The notes: generated by a model not told the origin, from the letters alone. A stretch of 38,697 nucleotides of DNA from Candidatus Stackebrandtia excrementipullorum (GCA_019113825.1 DXGR01000029.1:1-38697); one strand, 5' to 3'. Positions 23,368 through 32,894 are shown, counted from the stretch's first letter. Made by a program: numbers and translations.

Positions 23368-24696
23368 ATGAAGTCCCTTTTGGCCGGTTTCGTCAGGGTT
23401 ACCGCCGTGGCGGCCCTGGCGGCGGTGCCTCTCACGGTTACCGCGACCCCGGCGGCAGCCGAACCGATCCTCCCCGTCGTCGACGGACAACTCGACTGGG
23501 GTGTCAAGGAATCCTTCCGCAACTACATCACCGGCCCCATCGCCGGGGGTGAGATCACCCTGTCCGACGGCGCGGTCGAGCACGCCGACGGCACGTTCGG
23601 CTTCACCGCCGCGTCGGGTGAATACGACCTGGGCGGCCACAGCGTCACCGCAGGCTTCGAGGGTGCGGTCAACTTCACCGGCCACCACGGAGCCTTGGAT
23701 GTGACGCTGTCGCAGGTGCGGGTCACCACCGACAACGCCGCCTCCAGCGGAGAGATCGTCGCCGACGTCTCTTCCAAGGACATGGAGACGGGTGAAACTC
23801 ACGTCTTCGACGACATCACCTTCGCCGTCCTCGACCTGACCGGCATCACCCCCGAAACCGGTGACGACGGCTATACGACTCTGGCCGGTGTCCCCGCCGC
23901 GTTGACGGCCGTGGGAGCGGAGGCGTTCGCCGGTTTTTACGAGGAGGGCGCCGACCTCGACCCGGCCACCATCGCGATCAAGGCCGACGCCGCAGAGGAC
24001 GGCGGCGACACACCGGGCAACGACAACGACGGGTCCATCGTCGACGGTCACGCCGACTGGGGTGTCAAGAAATCGTTCCGTGACTACATTGTCGGCCCGG
24101 TCGCCGGCGGTTCCATCGAACTGTCCGACGGCGCCACAGACAACGGCAACGGGTTCCGTTTCCCCGAAGCCACGGGTGAATACGACGCGTCCAGCGGCGC
24201 ACTGTCGGTAACCTTCGCCGGAACCGTCCACTTCCTCGGGCACGAGCACGACGGATCACACGAACTGGATCTGCTGTTCACCGACGTCACCATCGAATCC
24301 GACGGCGCCGACGCGGCCCTGTACGTGAACGATGTTCACTTTGTCGATATCGCCCTGCCCGCCGACGGCCTCACCGTCGACGGCGACCTGCTCAGCCTCG
24401 TCGAGGCCACGACCACGTTGACCGCCGAAGGCGAAACCTACTTCGAGGGTTTCTACTCCGCCGGTGACGAGCTCGACCCGCTGTCACTGCAGCTGGCACT
24501 GTCCGACGAGGTCGAACTGCCCGGCACCACTCCCGGCAACGGGAACGACGGAGCCGGCGGCCCGAGCTTCGGAAGCGGGAGACTTCCCACGACCGGAGCG
24601 GGCTTGACGTTGCCGATCACCATCGGCATCGCTCTGCTGGTCGGTGGCGGAATCGCCTTGTGGTGGACGCGTCGCCAACCCGCCCGGGCGGCGTAA
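23368..24696 (+). CDS. HtaA-domain haem-binding protein with LPTTG wall anchor, two domains
   Basis: 442 residues from ATG 23368, preceded by AACAGGAG. The signal peptide ends near A31 (TPAAA-E). Both HtaA domains keep the haem ligand set: Y53, H106 and Y191 in the first, Y240, H292 and Y363 in the second. The C-terminus has LPTTG at 406-410, a hydrophobic segment (PITIGIALLVGGGIAL) and a WTRRQPARAA tail, the classic sortase sorting signal, so the protein is expected to be linked to the cell wall. No sortase gene is in the window. It is 38 bp after the membrane-anchored partner and shares its iron box, which suggests a relay from wall to membrane to HmuT. Confidence 0.94.
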   Translation: MKSLLAGFVRVTAVAALAAVPLTVTATPAAAEPILPVVDGQLDWGVKESFRNYITGPIAGGEITLSDGAVEHADGTFGFTAASGEYDLGGHSVTAGFEGAVNFTGHHGALDVTLSQVRVTTDNAASSGEIVADVSSKDMETGETHVFDDITFAVLDLTGITPETGDDGYTTLAGVPAALTAVGAEAFAGFYEEGADLDPATIAIKADAAEDGGDTPGNDNDGSIVDGHADWGVKKSFRDYIVGPVAGGSIELSDGATDNGNGFRFPEATGEYDASSGALSVTFAGTVHFLGHEHDGSHELDLLFTDVTIESDGADAALYVNDVHFVDIALPADGLTVDGDLLSLVEATTTLTAEGETYFEGFYSAGDELDPLSLQLALSDEVELPGTTPGNGNDGAGGPSFGSGRLPTTGAGLTLPITIGIALLVGGGIALWWTRRQPARAA

Positions 24697-24708
24697 CACG
24701 ACGGGGTG

Positions 24709-24740
24709 AACGTGGCCGGCGCACTGTCGCCGGCCACGTT
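24709..24740. terminator. Terminator after the HtaA operon, shared with DedA gene
   Basis: AACGTGGCCGGC at 24709-24720 pairs with GCCGGCCACGTT at 24729-24740 around an 8-nt loop. It lies between the convergent ends at 24696 and 24754 and can serve both strands. Confidence 0.85.
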
Positions 24741-24753
24741 TGCGTTCAGGTGG

Positions 24754-25602
24754 TTACCCCGACTGGTTGGAACGGTAAAGACCGTTCCCGTGACTTTCGG
24801 GCCCGTCGACACCGCCGCCGTGGTTCGGCGGTTGTTCCCCGGTGCCGGTGTAGGGGACCTCCCGGTACCGGGCCGAGCCGTGGTCACCGTGTTCGTGGCC
24901 ACCGTCGACCGGCCCCGGTTCGGTGGGGTTTGCCGGGGCGTCGGAGTCGTCGGAGTCGTTGCGGTTGCGGCGCTCCTTGACGGCGGTCCGGATGCGCAAC
25001 CCGACGAACACCGCGAACGCGAGCAGCACACCCACGAGAATGACCTTCGAGTAGGTGTCGGCGTACTCCTCGACGACCTCCCAGTTCTCGCCCAGGGAGT
25101 ACCCGGCGACCACGAAGATCGTGTTCCAGATCAAACTGCCCAACGTCGTGAACAGCAGAAACACCGGCAGCTTCATCTTCTCGACACCGGCGGGTATCGA
25201 AATCAGGCTGCGGAATATGGGGATCATGCGGCCGAAGAACACCGCTTTGACGCCGTGTTTGGCGAACCAGGCCTCGGTCTTCTCGATGTCGGAGACCTTC
25301 ACCAACGGCAGCTTCCCCGCGATGGCGATGATCCGCTCCCGCCCAAAGGCGACCCCGATGTAGTACAGCAGCAGCGCACCCACCACCGAACCGGCGGTAG
25401 TCCACACCAGAGCCTCGACCAGGTTCATCTTGCCCTGCGAAGCGGTGAACCCGGCCAACGGCAGGATGACCTCACTGGGCAGCGGCGGAAATAGGTTCTC
25501 CAACGCGATGGCCAGGCCCGCGCCGGGGCCTCCCATCGTCTCCATCAGACCGACGGCCCAGTCGGTGATGTTCGAGAGCACGCCACCCTCTGTAGTCGAC
25601 AT
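24754..25602 (-). CDS. DedA family membrane protein
   Basis: 282 residues from ATG 25602, chosen for AAGGAA 7 nt upstream; an ATG at 25638 in frame is less supported. It shows ALENLFPPLPSEVILPLAGF, GSVVGALLLYYIGVAFGRE and the conserved FFGRMIPIFRSLISIPAGVEKM, the core of DedA/SNARE-associated proteins. Members are thought to act as proton-coupled flippases for polyprenyl phosphate or phospholipids. The acidic and arginine residues needed are present. The C-terminal 80 residues after the last membrane segment are hydrophilic and rich in Asp, Gly, His and Pro, probably disordered in the cytoplasm. Confidence 0.92.
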   Translation of the reverse strand: MSTTEGGVLSNITDWAVGLMETMGGPGAGLAIALENLFPPLPSEVILPLAGFTASQGKMNLVEALVWTTAGSVVGALLLYYIGVAFGRERIIAIAGKLPLVKVSDIEKTEAWFAKHGVKAVFFGRMIPIFRSLISIPAGVEKMKLPVFLLFTTLGSLIWNTIFVVAGYSLGENWEVVEEYADTYSKVILVGVLLAFAVFVGLRIRTAVKERRNRNDSDDSDAPANPTEPGPVDGGHEHGDHGSARYREVPYTGTGEQPPNHGGGVDGPESHGNGLYRSNQSG

Positions 25603-25879
25603 GCACTGTTCCTTACTGTTGTCGTGGTCGGAGTTCACAAGGCCGTTTCCGAGAAGCCGTCTTCGTACCGCTGTTGTGTTACGCGGTGTTCGGGCGGCGC
25701 CTCGCGGCGTCGTCGAAGGCTGCGTACAACCCGGTACACCGTCTTCGCCGCCGGTCCAAAGACAGCTTCTTATGAAAGTACCGGTCGGCTCAAAGCCGTT
25801 TCACAGGCACACATCGGTCACGTGAAACGCCGTTGGCCCATGAGGAAAACCATAACCGGGATTCACAACACGTAGCCTC

Positions 25880-27232
25880 GTGAAGATGTACCGACGGTTT
25901 TCCAGCGTTATCGCACATTCGATCGACGACGTGTTCGGGTGGCATGAACGCCCCGGTGCGATCGTCCGCATGATGCCCGGGTGGCAACCGGTACGGGTGG
26001 TGCGACCGACCGAGTCCCTCCGTGACGGGACCGCCGTCATCGCCCTGCCCGGCGGTGTGACATGGCACGCCGAACACGGCGGCTACGACCCGCCGCACCG
26101 GTTCGTCGACACTCTGCGCACGTCGCTGCCGGTGAAGTGGCGCCACGTCCACGAGTTCACCGAGCAAGGCCCGGACTCCACCCGGGTGACCGACCGCCTC
26201 GACACGAACATCCCGGCTCTCCCGCTGGCGGCCATGTTTCGGTACCGCCACCGCCAGTTGGCATCCGACCTCGCGGCGATCAAGCGGTCGAGGGCGTGGT
26301 CGCGGCGCCGACTCACGGTGGCCGTCACGGGTTCGTCGGGCATGGTGGGCACGGCTCTGACGGCGTTTTTGGACACGGCCGGTCACGACGTGATTCGGCT
26401 CGTTCGCCGCCACGACGGGCGGCCCGACTCTCGATACTGGGACCCGACCTCGCCGGACCCGTACCTGTTGAGCGGTGTCGACGTGGTGATTCACCTGGCC
26501 GGTGCACCGATCATGGGTCGGTTCACACAGACGCACAAACGCGCCGTTCGTGACAGCCGTATCGAACCCACGCGTCGGCTGGCGCAGCTGGCCGCCGCCA
26601 CACCCGACGGTCCAGAGGCGTTCGTGTGCGCATCGGCGATCGGCTATTACGGCCCGGACAGGGGCGAGACAGAGCTGGTCGAACAGTCGGCGGTGGGGCA
26701 AGGTTTTCTCGCCGAGGTCGTGGCCGACTGGGAGGCGGCAACGGAGGTGGCCGCCGAAGCCGGTCTCCGTGTGGTGAAGGTACGCACCGGTCTGGTGCAG
26801 TCCCCCGCCGGTGGAATGCTCAAGCTCATGCATCGCCTGTTCAGCACCGGGCTGGGTGGCCGCTTGGGCGACGGCCGTCAATGGATGTCGTGGATCGACA
26901 TCGACGACCTGGTCGACATCTACCACCGGGCGATCCTCGACGAGGAGCTGACCGGCCCGGTCAACGCCGTGGCACCCCATCCGGTGCGCAACTCCACGTA
27001 CACGAAAACCCTCGCCCAGACGCTGAACCGCCCCGCGGTGATTCCCGTGCCGTGGGCCGCGCCGACCGCGTTGTTGGGTGCCGAAGGCGTCAAGGAGTTC
27101 GCCGCAGCAGACCAATACGTCCTTCCGGGGCGGTTGACGTCACGTTCCCACCATTTCCGGCACCGCAGTCTGGAAAGCAGTTTCCGGCACCTGTTCGGCA
27201 AACCCGATCCGGCCGCTTCACGCACGCCATAG
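25880..27232 (+). CDS. TIGR01777-type epimerase with N-terminal SRPBCC domain
   Basis: About 450 residues; start GTG 25880 or ATG 25886, with no clear Shine-Dalgarno, possibly leaderless. Residues 1-140 resemble an SRPBCC ligand-binding domain (YRRFSSVIAHSIDDVFGWHERPGA, PVKWRHVHEFTE, in parts). From about 145 a short-chain dehydrogenase-like NAD(P) fold begins with VTGSSGMVGTAL, followed by VDVVIHLAGAPI, SAIGYYGPDRGE and WMSWIDIDDLVDIYH, the pattern of the SulA/YfcH group that ends in a DUF1731 domain (PLGRLTSR region). Substrate unknown. The fused architecture is known in actinobacteria. Confidence 0.9.
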   Translation: MKMYRRFSSVIAHSIDDVFGWHERPGAIVRMMPGWQPVRVVRPTESLRDGTAVIALPGGVTWHAEHGGYDPPHRFVDTLRTSLPVKWRHVHEFTEQGPDSTRVTDRLDTNIPALPLAAMFRYRHRQLASDLAAIKRSRAWSRRRLTVAVTGSSGMVGTALTAFLDTAGHDVIRLVRRHDGRPDSRYWDPTSPDPYLLSGVDVVIHLAGAPIMGRFTQTHKRAVRDSRIEPTRRLAQLAAATPDGPEAFVCASAIGYYGPDRGETELVEQSAVGQGFLAEVVADWEAATEVAAEAGLRVVKVRTGLVQSPAGGMLKLMHRLFSTGLGGRLGDGRQWMSWIDIDDLVDIYHRAILDEELTGPVNAVAPHPVRNSTYTKTLAQTLNRPAVIPVPWAAPTALLGAEGVKEFAAADQYVLPGRLTSRSHHFRHRSLESSFRHLFGKPDPAASRTP

Positions 27233-27280
27233 GCGATCAAAGCGGCACCGAGAACGTCACGCACTGTTACGTTGAGCTCT

Positions 27281-27685
27281 ATGTCTCAGATGTTCGTCAA
27301 CCTGCCGGTCACCGATTTGAACAGGTCGAAGGCGTTCTTCGAACGCCTCGGTTTCTCTTTCAATCCCGACTTCACCAGTGAGAACGGAACGTGCATGATC
27401 GTCGGCGACGACGCCTTCGTCATGCTCCTGACCGAGGAGTTCTTCAAAACCTTCACCGACCGCCCGGTCGCCGAGGCCAGCGAAGGCACCGAGGCCATCG
27501 TGGCGATCTCGGCCGACACCCGCGACGACGTCGATCGCATCGTCGACACGGCCATGGAGTCCGGCGGTGCCGCCTCGAAACCACCGATGTCCGCCGACGG
27601 CATGTACAGCCGAAGTTTCGCCGACCCGGACGGCCACCTGTGGGAGGTCGTCTACATGGATATGTCCGCGATGGCGACCGCCTGA
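27281..27685 (+). CDS. VOC (glyoxalase/bleomycin resistance-like) protein
   Basis: 134 residues from ATG 27281; a TTG nine bases earlier is in frame. It has paired beta-alpha-beta-beta-beta units: FVNLPVTDLNRSKAFFERLG at the start, and FADPDGHLWEVVYMDMS at the end with the usual metal-site Glu (WEVVY). This is the YaeR/lactoylglutathione lyase-like subgroup with an EEFFKTF segment. The actual substrate of such stand-alone proteins is mostly unknown. It is 48 bp after the epimerase gene and may be co-transcribed. Confidence 0.88.
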   Translation: MSQMFVNLPVTDLNRSKAFFERLGFSFNPDFTSENGTCMIVGDDAFVMLLTEEFFKTFTDRPVAEASEGTEAIVAISADTRDDVDRIVDTAMESGGAASKPPMSADGMYSRSFADPDGHLWEVVYMDMSAMATA

Positions 27686-27937
27686 GTCGACCGCGTCGCC
27701 CGTTCACCGCAGTACGCCCGTCACCGCCGACCCGTCGACACCTTCGCGTAGAAGATCAACGGGTCCATGGCGACGGGCGTCATTGGTGAGTGCACCGTCC
27801 GCCCGCGTTCGGCACGCCGTGAGACGACGGCATGGAATCAAGCTCGGCGCCGTGTCCCGCGATGAACTTCGAGGCGAGCGCACAGGGTCTTCGGCCGATT
27901 CACGGTTGGCAACGACCCCAGGCGTTCCCCGGCGGTG

Positions 27938-29128
27938 CTACCAAGTAACGGGAAGCTCCTCGATGCCGTAGACGATCGACAGTTCGCGGAACTTCAGGTC
28001 CTCGAACGGCACGGCCAGTTTCAGTGTCGGGAAGCGACGTAGCAGCGCCGGATACGCCATCTTCAGTTCCATACGCCCGAGTTCGGCGCCCACACAACGA
28101 TGCAGCCCGTATCCAAACGCGAGGTTCGTCGGCATGTCACGGAACGGGTTGACCTTTTCCATGTCCGGCCCCAAAGCCGCGTCACGGTTGGCGCCCGACA
28201 GGGAACAGAGAACCACCTCGCCGGCGGCGATGGTGTGGCCCGACAGTTCAACGTCTTCCAACGCGATACGCGGGAACGCCACCTGCACGACCGTCAGGTA
28301 CCGCAGCAGCTCGTCGACGACGGGCTCGACCTTGTCGTCGGAGTCACGGACCATGGCGAAGTGCTCGGGGCTGGTCATCAGGTGAAGCGCGCCCAACGCC
28401 AGCATGCTCGCGGTGGTCTCGTGGCCGCCGATGAGGATGCCGTCGGCGAGACCGGTCAATTCGTCGTCGGTGATGTTCTCGCCGTGTTCACGCACGAGCA
28501 TGCCCAGCAGGTTGTCACCGGGGTTTTTACGCTGCTCGATGACCAGACCACCCAGGTAGTCGAGAGTGTCTTGGACAGCCGACAGGCACCCTTCGATGTC
28601 TCCGAGGAAGTCGAACCGAGACATCGAAAGACGCTGAAACTCTTCGCGGTCGGGGTAGGGAACGCCCAACAGCTCACTGATGACCAGTGACGGTATGGGA
28701 ACCGCAAACAGGTCGACCAGGTCGACGGGTTTCCCGGCTTCCTCCATCGCGTCCAACCGCTGATCGATGATCCCCTCGATGCGCGGTACGAGACGACGCA
28801 GCCGACGCATCGTGAATTCGGGTGTCAACATGCGACGCAACCGCGTGTGGTCGGGCGGGTCGGTAAAGCCCAGCCCGCCCGGGTTGAGGGCCGAGAGCAC
28901 CTCGAGGTCATCGCCGGCGGTCAGTTTGGCGAAGTCGCTGGAAAATCGTTTGTGGTCACCAAGCACGGCCCTGGTGTCGTCGTAACGGGTAACCAGCCAC
29001 ACCGGCGGTCCGATCGGGTATTGCAATCGGCTGATCGGCTGTTCCGCCCGGCGCAGAGCCAGCTCCGGTACAGGATCGAGGCCGTCCCGCTGGAACTGCA
29101 CCAGAGTGAATGCTTCTTCGGACATCAT
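27938..29128 (-). CDS. Cytochrome P450
   Basis: 396 residues; two adjacent ATG codons (29128, 29125) follow AAGGAA, the second with better spacing. All P450 landmarks are present: ILIGGHETTASM in the I helix (oxygen activation), ELLRY (ExxR, K helix), and the haem loop FGYGLHRCVGAELGRME with C345 as thiolate ligand. FTDPPDHTRLRRMLTPEFT is typical of the soluble actinobacterial CYP105/CYP107-like group. No ferredoxin gene lies next to it, so electrons must come from elsewhere. Substrate cannot be predicted. It is transcribed away from the EgtD-like gene and stands alone. Confidence 0.95.
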   Translation of the reverse strand: MMSEEAFTLVQFQRDGLDPVPELALRRAEQPISRLQYPIGPPVWLVTRYDDTRAVLGDHKRFSSDFAKLTAGDDLEVLSALNPGGLGFTDPPDHTRLRRMLTPEFTMRRLRRLVPRIEGIIDQRLDAMEEAGKPVDLVDLFAVPIPSLVISELLGVPYPDREEFQRLSMSRFDFLGDIEGCLSAVQDTLDYLGGLVIEQRKNPGDNLLGMLVREHGENITDDELTGLADGILIGGHETTASMLALGALHLMTSPEHFAMVRDSDDKVEPVVDELLRYLTVVQVAFPRIALEDVELSGHTIAAGEVVLCSLSGANRDAALGPDMEKVNPFRDMPTNLAFGYGLHRCVGAELGRMELKMAYPALLRRFPTLKLAVPFEDLKFRELSIVYGIEELPVTW

Positions 29129-29432
29129 GTCTTCCTTGTTGGGTGGCCGGCCGACCAGCCGGGTACTTCGATTACCTGGAACAGAATGACAAACCCGGAG
29201 GGGTTACCGCATTGGCCTTTAGTCAATAAAACCGTGGACGAACGGTGTTGATCGCCACCCTAACTCGCTGCTTCACCCCCGAGTCAGGTTGGCTGGCTAC
29301 ATATGCACCGAGCACGATGTCGCGATCACCGACGGTTATCGCCCCGACCGCCCCGCAAGCGTCGACGCCCCCCATCGGCGACGCCGGTGCGTTAGTGTCG
29401 GCTCACCCGCCAACCCCCCGGAGCGCACATCG
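29129..29432. other. Divergent promoter region P450 / EgtD-like gene
   Basis: About 300 bp between divergent genes. The part at 29170-29250 is AT-richer than the surroundings (TTTAGTCAATAAAACC) and probably holds the promoters. No operator repeat or RNA gene is recognisable. Confidence 0.45.
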
Positions 29433-30386
29433 ATGAGGCCGCATTTCCTGACGCACTGCACGATGGACGACTATGCATCGGCACTTCGCACCGACGCTCA
29501 AGCGGGCTTGACCCGGTCCCCCAAGAGCCTGTCGACACGGTGGTGTTTCGACGGTCGCGGGCGGCACCTTTTCGAACAGGCCACCGCCGGCCACGCATAC
29601 CTTCTCGGCACGGCCGAAAGCCAACTCGTCAACGACACCGCCTCGCTCATACTGGCCCGGAGCAGGCCACGCACGCTCGTCCATATCGGCCTATCGGGAC
29701 TCATGCGGGCGAGTCCGTTGTGGAATACAGACGGGCCCGGGCCTCGAGCCGTTGCGGTATGCGACACGCCCCACGCACCCCTGACCGACGCGGTGACGAC
29801 CCTGTCTCGCCGCCTCCCTCACCTGGAGTGGTACGGCATCGCCGCCGATGTCCCCACGAAGGTCGCCACACCGCCCGGCCCCGGGCCAACCCTCATCTGC
29901 TGTCTCGCCGAGACCTACGCGAGCATGCGCCCAACCGAACGGCAACGGTTCCTGAAGGCGATCCGACGCCAATGCCTGCCCGGCGACTCACTTCTTCTCA
30001 CCACCACCTCGGCCGCCGCCGACATCCTGACCGGCCTGTCGGCCAACGCCGCCGACCTCGTCACCGAATTCAACCGGAACATCCTGTACGTGATGAACCA
30101 TCTGCTGGACACCGACTGTGTGGACGCCGCATTCGACCACGTACTGACCACGTCACCGGGACGCGCAGAGTTCGGTCTACGAGCCAAAACCGCGATCCGG
30201 CTACCGCTACGCATGCTCGGATTCCACATCGACATGTCCAAAGACGAGCATCTGGCCACCTTCGGTCTCGGCAACACGTCACAACAAACGGTCACCGACG
30301 AACTGCACGACGCCGGCTTCACCGTCGACAGCAGCCACCGCTCCTCCCACGCCGACGTCTTCCTCCATCTGGCCCGAGTCCTGTAA
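29433..30386 (+). CDS. Divergent EgtD-like protein, probable inactive histidine methyltransferase relative
   Basis: 317 residues from ATG 29433 (GGAG upstream), the length of EgtD (about 321). The N-terminal stretch ALRTDAQAGLTRSPKSLSTRW and FDGRGRHLF, PGDSLLL in the middle, FNRNILYVMNHLL, and the C-terminal VTDELHDAGF align with EgtD, the enzyme that trimethylates histidine for ergothioneine. The catalytic parts do not: the SAM loop ELGSGTSEKT is here HIGLSGLMRA, FLGSTIGN is CLAETYAS, and the Tyr/Glu/Ser residues that hold histidine (AYDDAAG, TEVS in EgtD) are replaced. I infer a pseudoenzyme, or a changed activity. No egtB/egtC genes are nearby. Confidence 0.75.
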   Translation: MRPHFLTHCTMDDYASALRTDAQAGLTRSPKSLSTRWCFDGRGRHLFEQATAGHAYLLGTAESQLVNDTASLILARSRPRTLVHIGLSGLMRASPLWNTDGPGPRAVAVCDTPHAPLTDAVTTLSRRLPHLEWYGIAADVPTKVATPPGPGPTLICCLAETYASMRPTERQRFLKAIRRQCLPGDSLLLTTTSAAADILTGLSANAADLVTEFNRNILYVMNHLLDTDCVDAAFDHVLTTSPGRAEFGLRAKTAIRLPLRMLGFHIDMSKDEHLATFGLGNTSQQTVTDELHDAGFTVDSSHRSSHADVFLHLARVL

Positions 30387-30489
30387 CCCCCGACGCCCCC
30401 ACGGGTGACTGTTGAAGAAACATGGATCGATGGCGTAGATCTACATGCGCGGCCCCATCCGAGCATCAGCGAACGCAGTTGGAGCAACC

Positions 30490-31689
30490 ATGAAAACCCG
30501 CTACGCGATCTCAGCCGCCGTCCTTGCCGCCGCCATCGGCGTCGGTGGCATGCCGGGGCAACCCGCCCTGGCAGACACCGCCCATCACAACGCCGTACAG
30601 CAGGTGACCCCCGGCGTCGAGTACTCGACCTACACCACGTCCACCGGCCACGGCACGGCCCGGGTACACCTGTTGACGATCGACCTCACCGAACCCGGTG
30701 TCAGTCTCGGCCTGCTCAACGCCGGCAAAGTCGCCCAAACGGGAGTGATGACGTCGCTGGCCGACCGAGTCGACGCCGCCGCCGGAGTGAACGGCGACTT
30801 CTTCAACATCGGCGAAACCGGCGCGCCCGTCGGCCCCGCCGTTTTGGACGGTAAAGACCTGAAGGGAGCGGTTCCCTCCCGGCAACGTCACGGCCCCTCG
30901 TTGCCTCCGGGCACCAGCAACGAGAACGTCTTCGCCGTCACCGACACCGGCGAACCGGTCATATCGAGCCTCGCCGTCGACGGAAAAGCCACCGGCCCCG
31001 ACGGGTCGTTCGAACTCCACGGGCTCAACCAGTACGCCATCACCGTCGACGGCATCGGCGTGTTCGACGCGGAATGGGGCTCCCGCTCCCGAGTACGCGC
31101 CACATGCGGCACCGACGACGACCGCAACGCCCCGTGCAGCGACCGCACCCGCGAAGTCGAAATCGTCGACGGTGTCGTCACCCGGGTCGCCTCCTCCCCC
31201 GGTAGCGGCCAGATCGCCGACGATGCAACGGTTCTGGTCGCCCGCGACGACGGTGTCGACCACCTCGCAGACCTCTCCGAAGGCGACGAGATAGACGTCG
31301 ACTACCGACTCGCCACCCCCGACGGGGCCACACTGTCGACCGCAGTGGGCGGCATGCCGATCATTCTCGACGGTGAACACCTGGAGCTCAACGACTCGGC
31401 CTCCACCCTGGCGCCACGCTCCGCAGCGGGTTTCAGCGCCGACGGTGAAACCGTGTACCTCGTGGCGATCGACGGACGAAGCAGTTCCAGTGTCGGAGCC
31501 ACCCTCAAATCTCTGGCCGACATCATGACCTCCGTAGGGGCACACGAGGCGGTGAACTTCGACGGCGGCGGCTCCACGACGCTGGTGGCCCGCCGTCCCG
31601 GAAACACCGCCACGAGCGTGCGCAACTCGCCCTCGGACGGCGCACAGCGGTCGGTCCCGAACGGTCTGGGTGTCTTCTACTCCGGCTGA
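30490..31689 (+). CDS. Secreted phosphodiester glycosidase family protein (NAGPA domain)
   Basis: 399 residues from ATG 30490, with TTGGAG 6 nt upstream. A Sec signal peptide is cleaved near residue 28 (QPALA-D). The NAGPA domain shows GVNGDFFNIGETGAPVG, STAVGGMPIILDG, and the hallmark AVNFDGGGSTTLVARRP near the C-terminus. The animal homologue removes N-acetylglucosamine from mannose-6-phosphate by cleaving a phosphodiester. Bacterial members are secreted and thought to act on cell-wall or teichoic acid phosphodiesters, but this is little tested. The protein is presumably extracellular, since no anchor is seen. Confidence 0.9.
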   Translation: MKTRYAISAAVLAAAIGVGGMPGQPALADTAHHNAVQQVTPGVEYSTYTTSTGHGTARVHLLTIDLTEPGVSLGLLNAGKVAQTGVMTSLADRVDAAAGVNGDFFNIGETGAPVGPAVLDGKDLKGAVPSRQRHGPSLPPGTSNENVFAVTDTGEPVISSLAVDGKATGPDGSFELHGLNQYAITVDGIGVFDAEWGSRSRVRATCGTDDDRNAPCSDRTREVEIVDGVVTRVASSPGSGQIADDATVLVARDDGVDHLADLSEGDEIDVDYRLATPDGATLSTAVGGMPIILDGEHLELNDSASTLAPRSAAGFSADGETVYLVAIDGRSSSSVGATLKSLADIMTSVGAHEAVNFDGGGSTTLVARRPGNTATSVRNSPSDGAQRSVPNGLGVFYSG

Positions 31690-31761
31690 GCCACGAGGAC
31701 TTGACCACCTCACGGAGCCGCACGTATCGTGACCGTCCCATGTGACAACACCTGGAGCGGC

Positions 31762-32529
31762 ATGAGTTCACTGACCCGACGGCAGGCCGTCGACTGGATC
31801 GAACGGTGGGACAGGCAGCAGGAAGGCTACCTACCCGACCGTGAAGAGCGGTTTACCGCCGTCATCGACGCCGTGTGCGCGGTGACGGCGGAGACCCCGC
31901 ACCCGGTCGTCCTTGACCTGGGGGCCGGCCCCGGCTCCCTGGCGACCCGATTGCTGGACCGGCTGCCGTCGGCGCACGTGATCGCGATCGACACGCAGCC
32001 ACTGCTTCTGGCACTGGCGCGGGCGGCCCACCGCGACGTCACCGGATTGCGCATCGTCGACGCCGACCTGTCGGTACCGGGTTGGGGCCGCAGCCTCGAC
32101 CTGCCGGGCCCGGTCGATGCGGCGGTGTCGACCACGGCGCTGCACTGGATGCCACCGTCCGCGTTGGCCACCGCGTACAGCGAGCTCGCCGACCTGCTGC
32201 GCCCCGGTGGTGTGCTGCTCAACGGCGACCATCTCGACACCGACGACACGAGTCCGGCCATCGCCGGTTTGGAACGTCACTTGGCGGAGAAACTCACCGA
32301 ACGGCGGTTCGGCGACCGACGGCCGGAGGACTGGGCTCAGTGGTGGGAGGCCGCGGCGGCCGACCCGGTGCTGTCGTCCATCCACATCCAACGAGCCTCG
32401 GGCCACCCCGACGCCGCCGTGTCGGGTTTGCTATCGACACACGTCGCTGCGTTGCAGGCAGCCGGTTTCAGTGAGGTCGGCACCGTGTGGCAGCACGGCA
32501 ACAATCGAATCCTGGCCGCCATACGTTGA
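31762..32529 (+). CDS. Class I SAM-dependent methyltransferase
   Basis: 255 residues from ATG 31762 (GGAG 5 nt upstream); a GTG at 31729 is less likely. Motif I is VVLDLGAGPGSLATRLL, motif II the acidic end in VIAIDTQPLLLALAR, then VDAAVSTTALHWMPP and LADLLRPGGVLLNGDHL. The ALHWM pattern resembles trans-aconitate and ubiquinone/menaquinone-type methyltransferases. Substrate unknown; the gene stands between the NAGPA and slipin genes without overlap. Confidence 0.9.
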   Translation: MSSLTRRQAVDWIERWDRQQEGYLPDREERFTAVIDAVCAVTAETPHPVVLDLGAGPGSLATRLLDRLPSAHVIAIDTQPLLLALARAAHRDVTGLRIVDADLSVPGWGRSLDLPGPVDAAVSTTALHWMPPSALATAYSELADLLRPGGVLLNGDHLDTDDTSPAIAGLERHLAEKLTERRFGDRRPEDWAQWWEAAAADPVLSSIHIQRASGHPDAAVSGLLSTHVAALQAAGFSEVGTVWQHGNNRILAAIR

Positions 32530-32894
32530 GCGGCGCGTGCACGTATCACCTCCGGCGGGACGACGAAACCGACAGGCGCAGTGCACACACGCGGTCCGTC
32601 CGGTAAACGGAGCAGTAAACACATCGCCTCCGGCCCGGCCGGACTGATAGCGTCACGGTGTGGTCCGGGTATAGACATTGCGGCGCACCGGTATCTCCGG
32701 AACGTGTTCCGTGTATACGGATCGGGCCACCCTCGTGTACAGGGGACCTTCCCATACGGAGTCGTCTCCAAAGAGTTGTCGCGTCCGTGCCCCTACATCG
32801 GCGAAGCCCTGCGGGTCCTCGATCACGTGAGGATCCCCGCCTCGCCGACACGGCCGGGCGCGGCAACGTCCCTCCCGAGAACGGAGAAACAATA
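32530..32894. other. 365-bp upstream region of slipin gene, no gene
   Basis: Frames here have no ribosome binding site and no recognisable protein. Two imperfect inverted repeats at 32698-32717 (GGAACGTGTTCC and TCCGTGTATACGGA) are possible operator sites. The repeated GTATA-type trinucleotide runs at 32667 and 32712 may mark promoters. Neither can be assigned to a regulator. Confidence 0.35.

Noticed and set aside
29433-30386. Annotation as functional egtD with an ergothioneine pathway
   Set aside because: Catalytic motifs are lost and no egtB, egtC or egtE gene is nearby.
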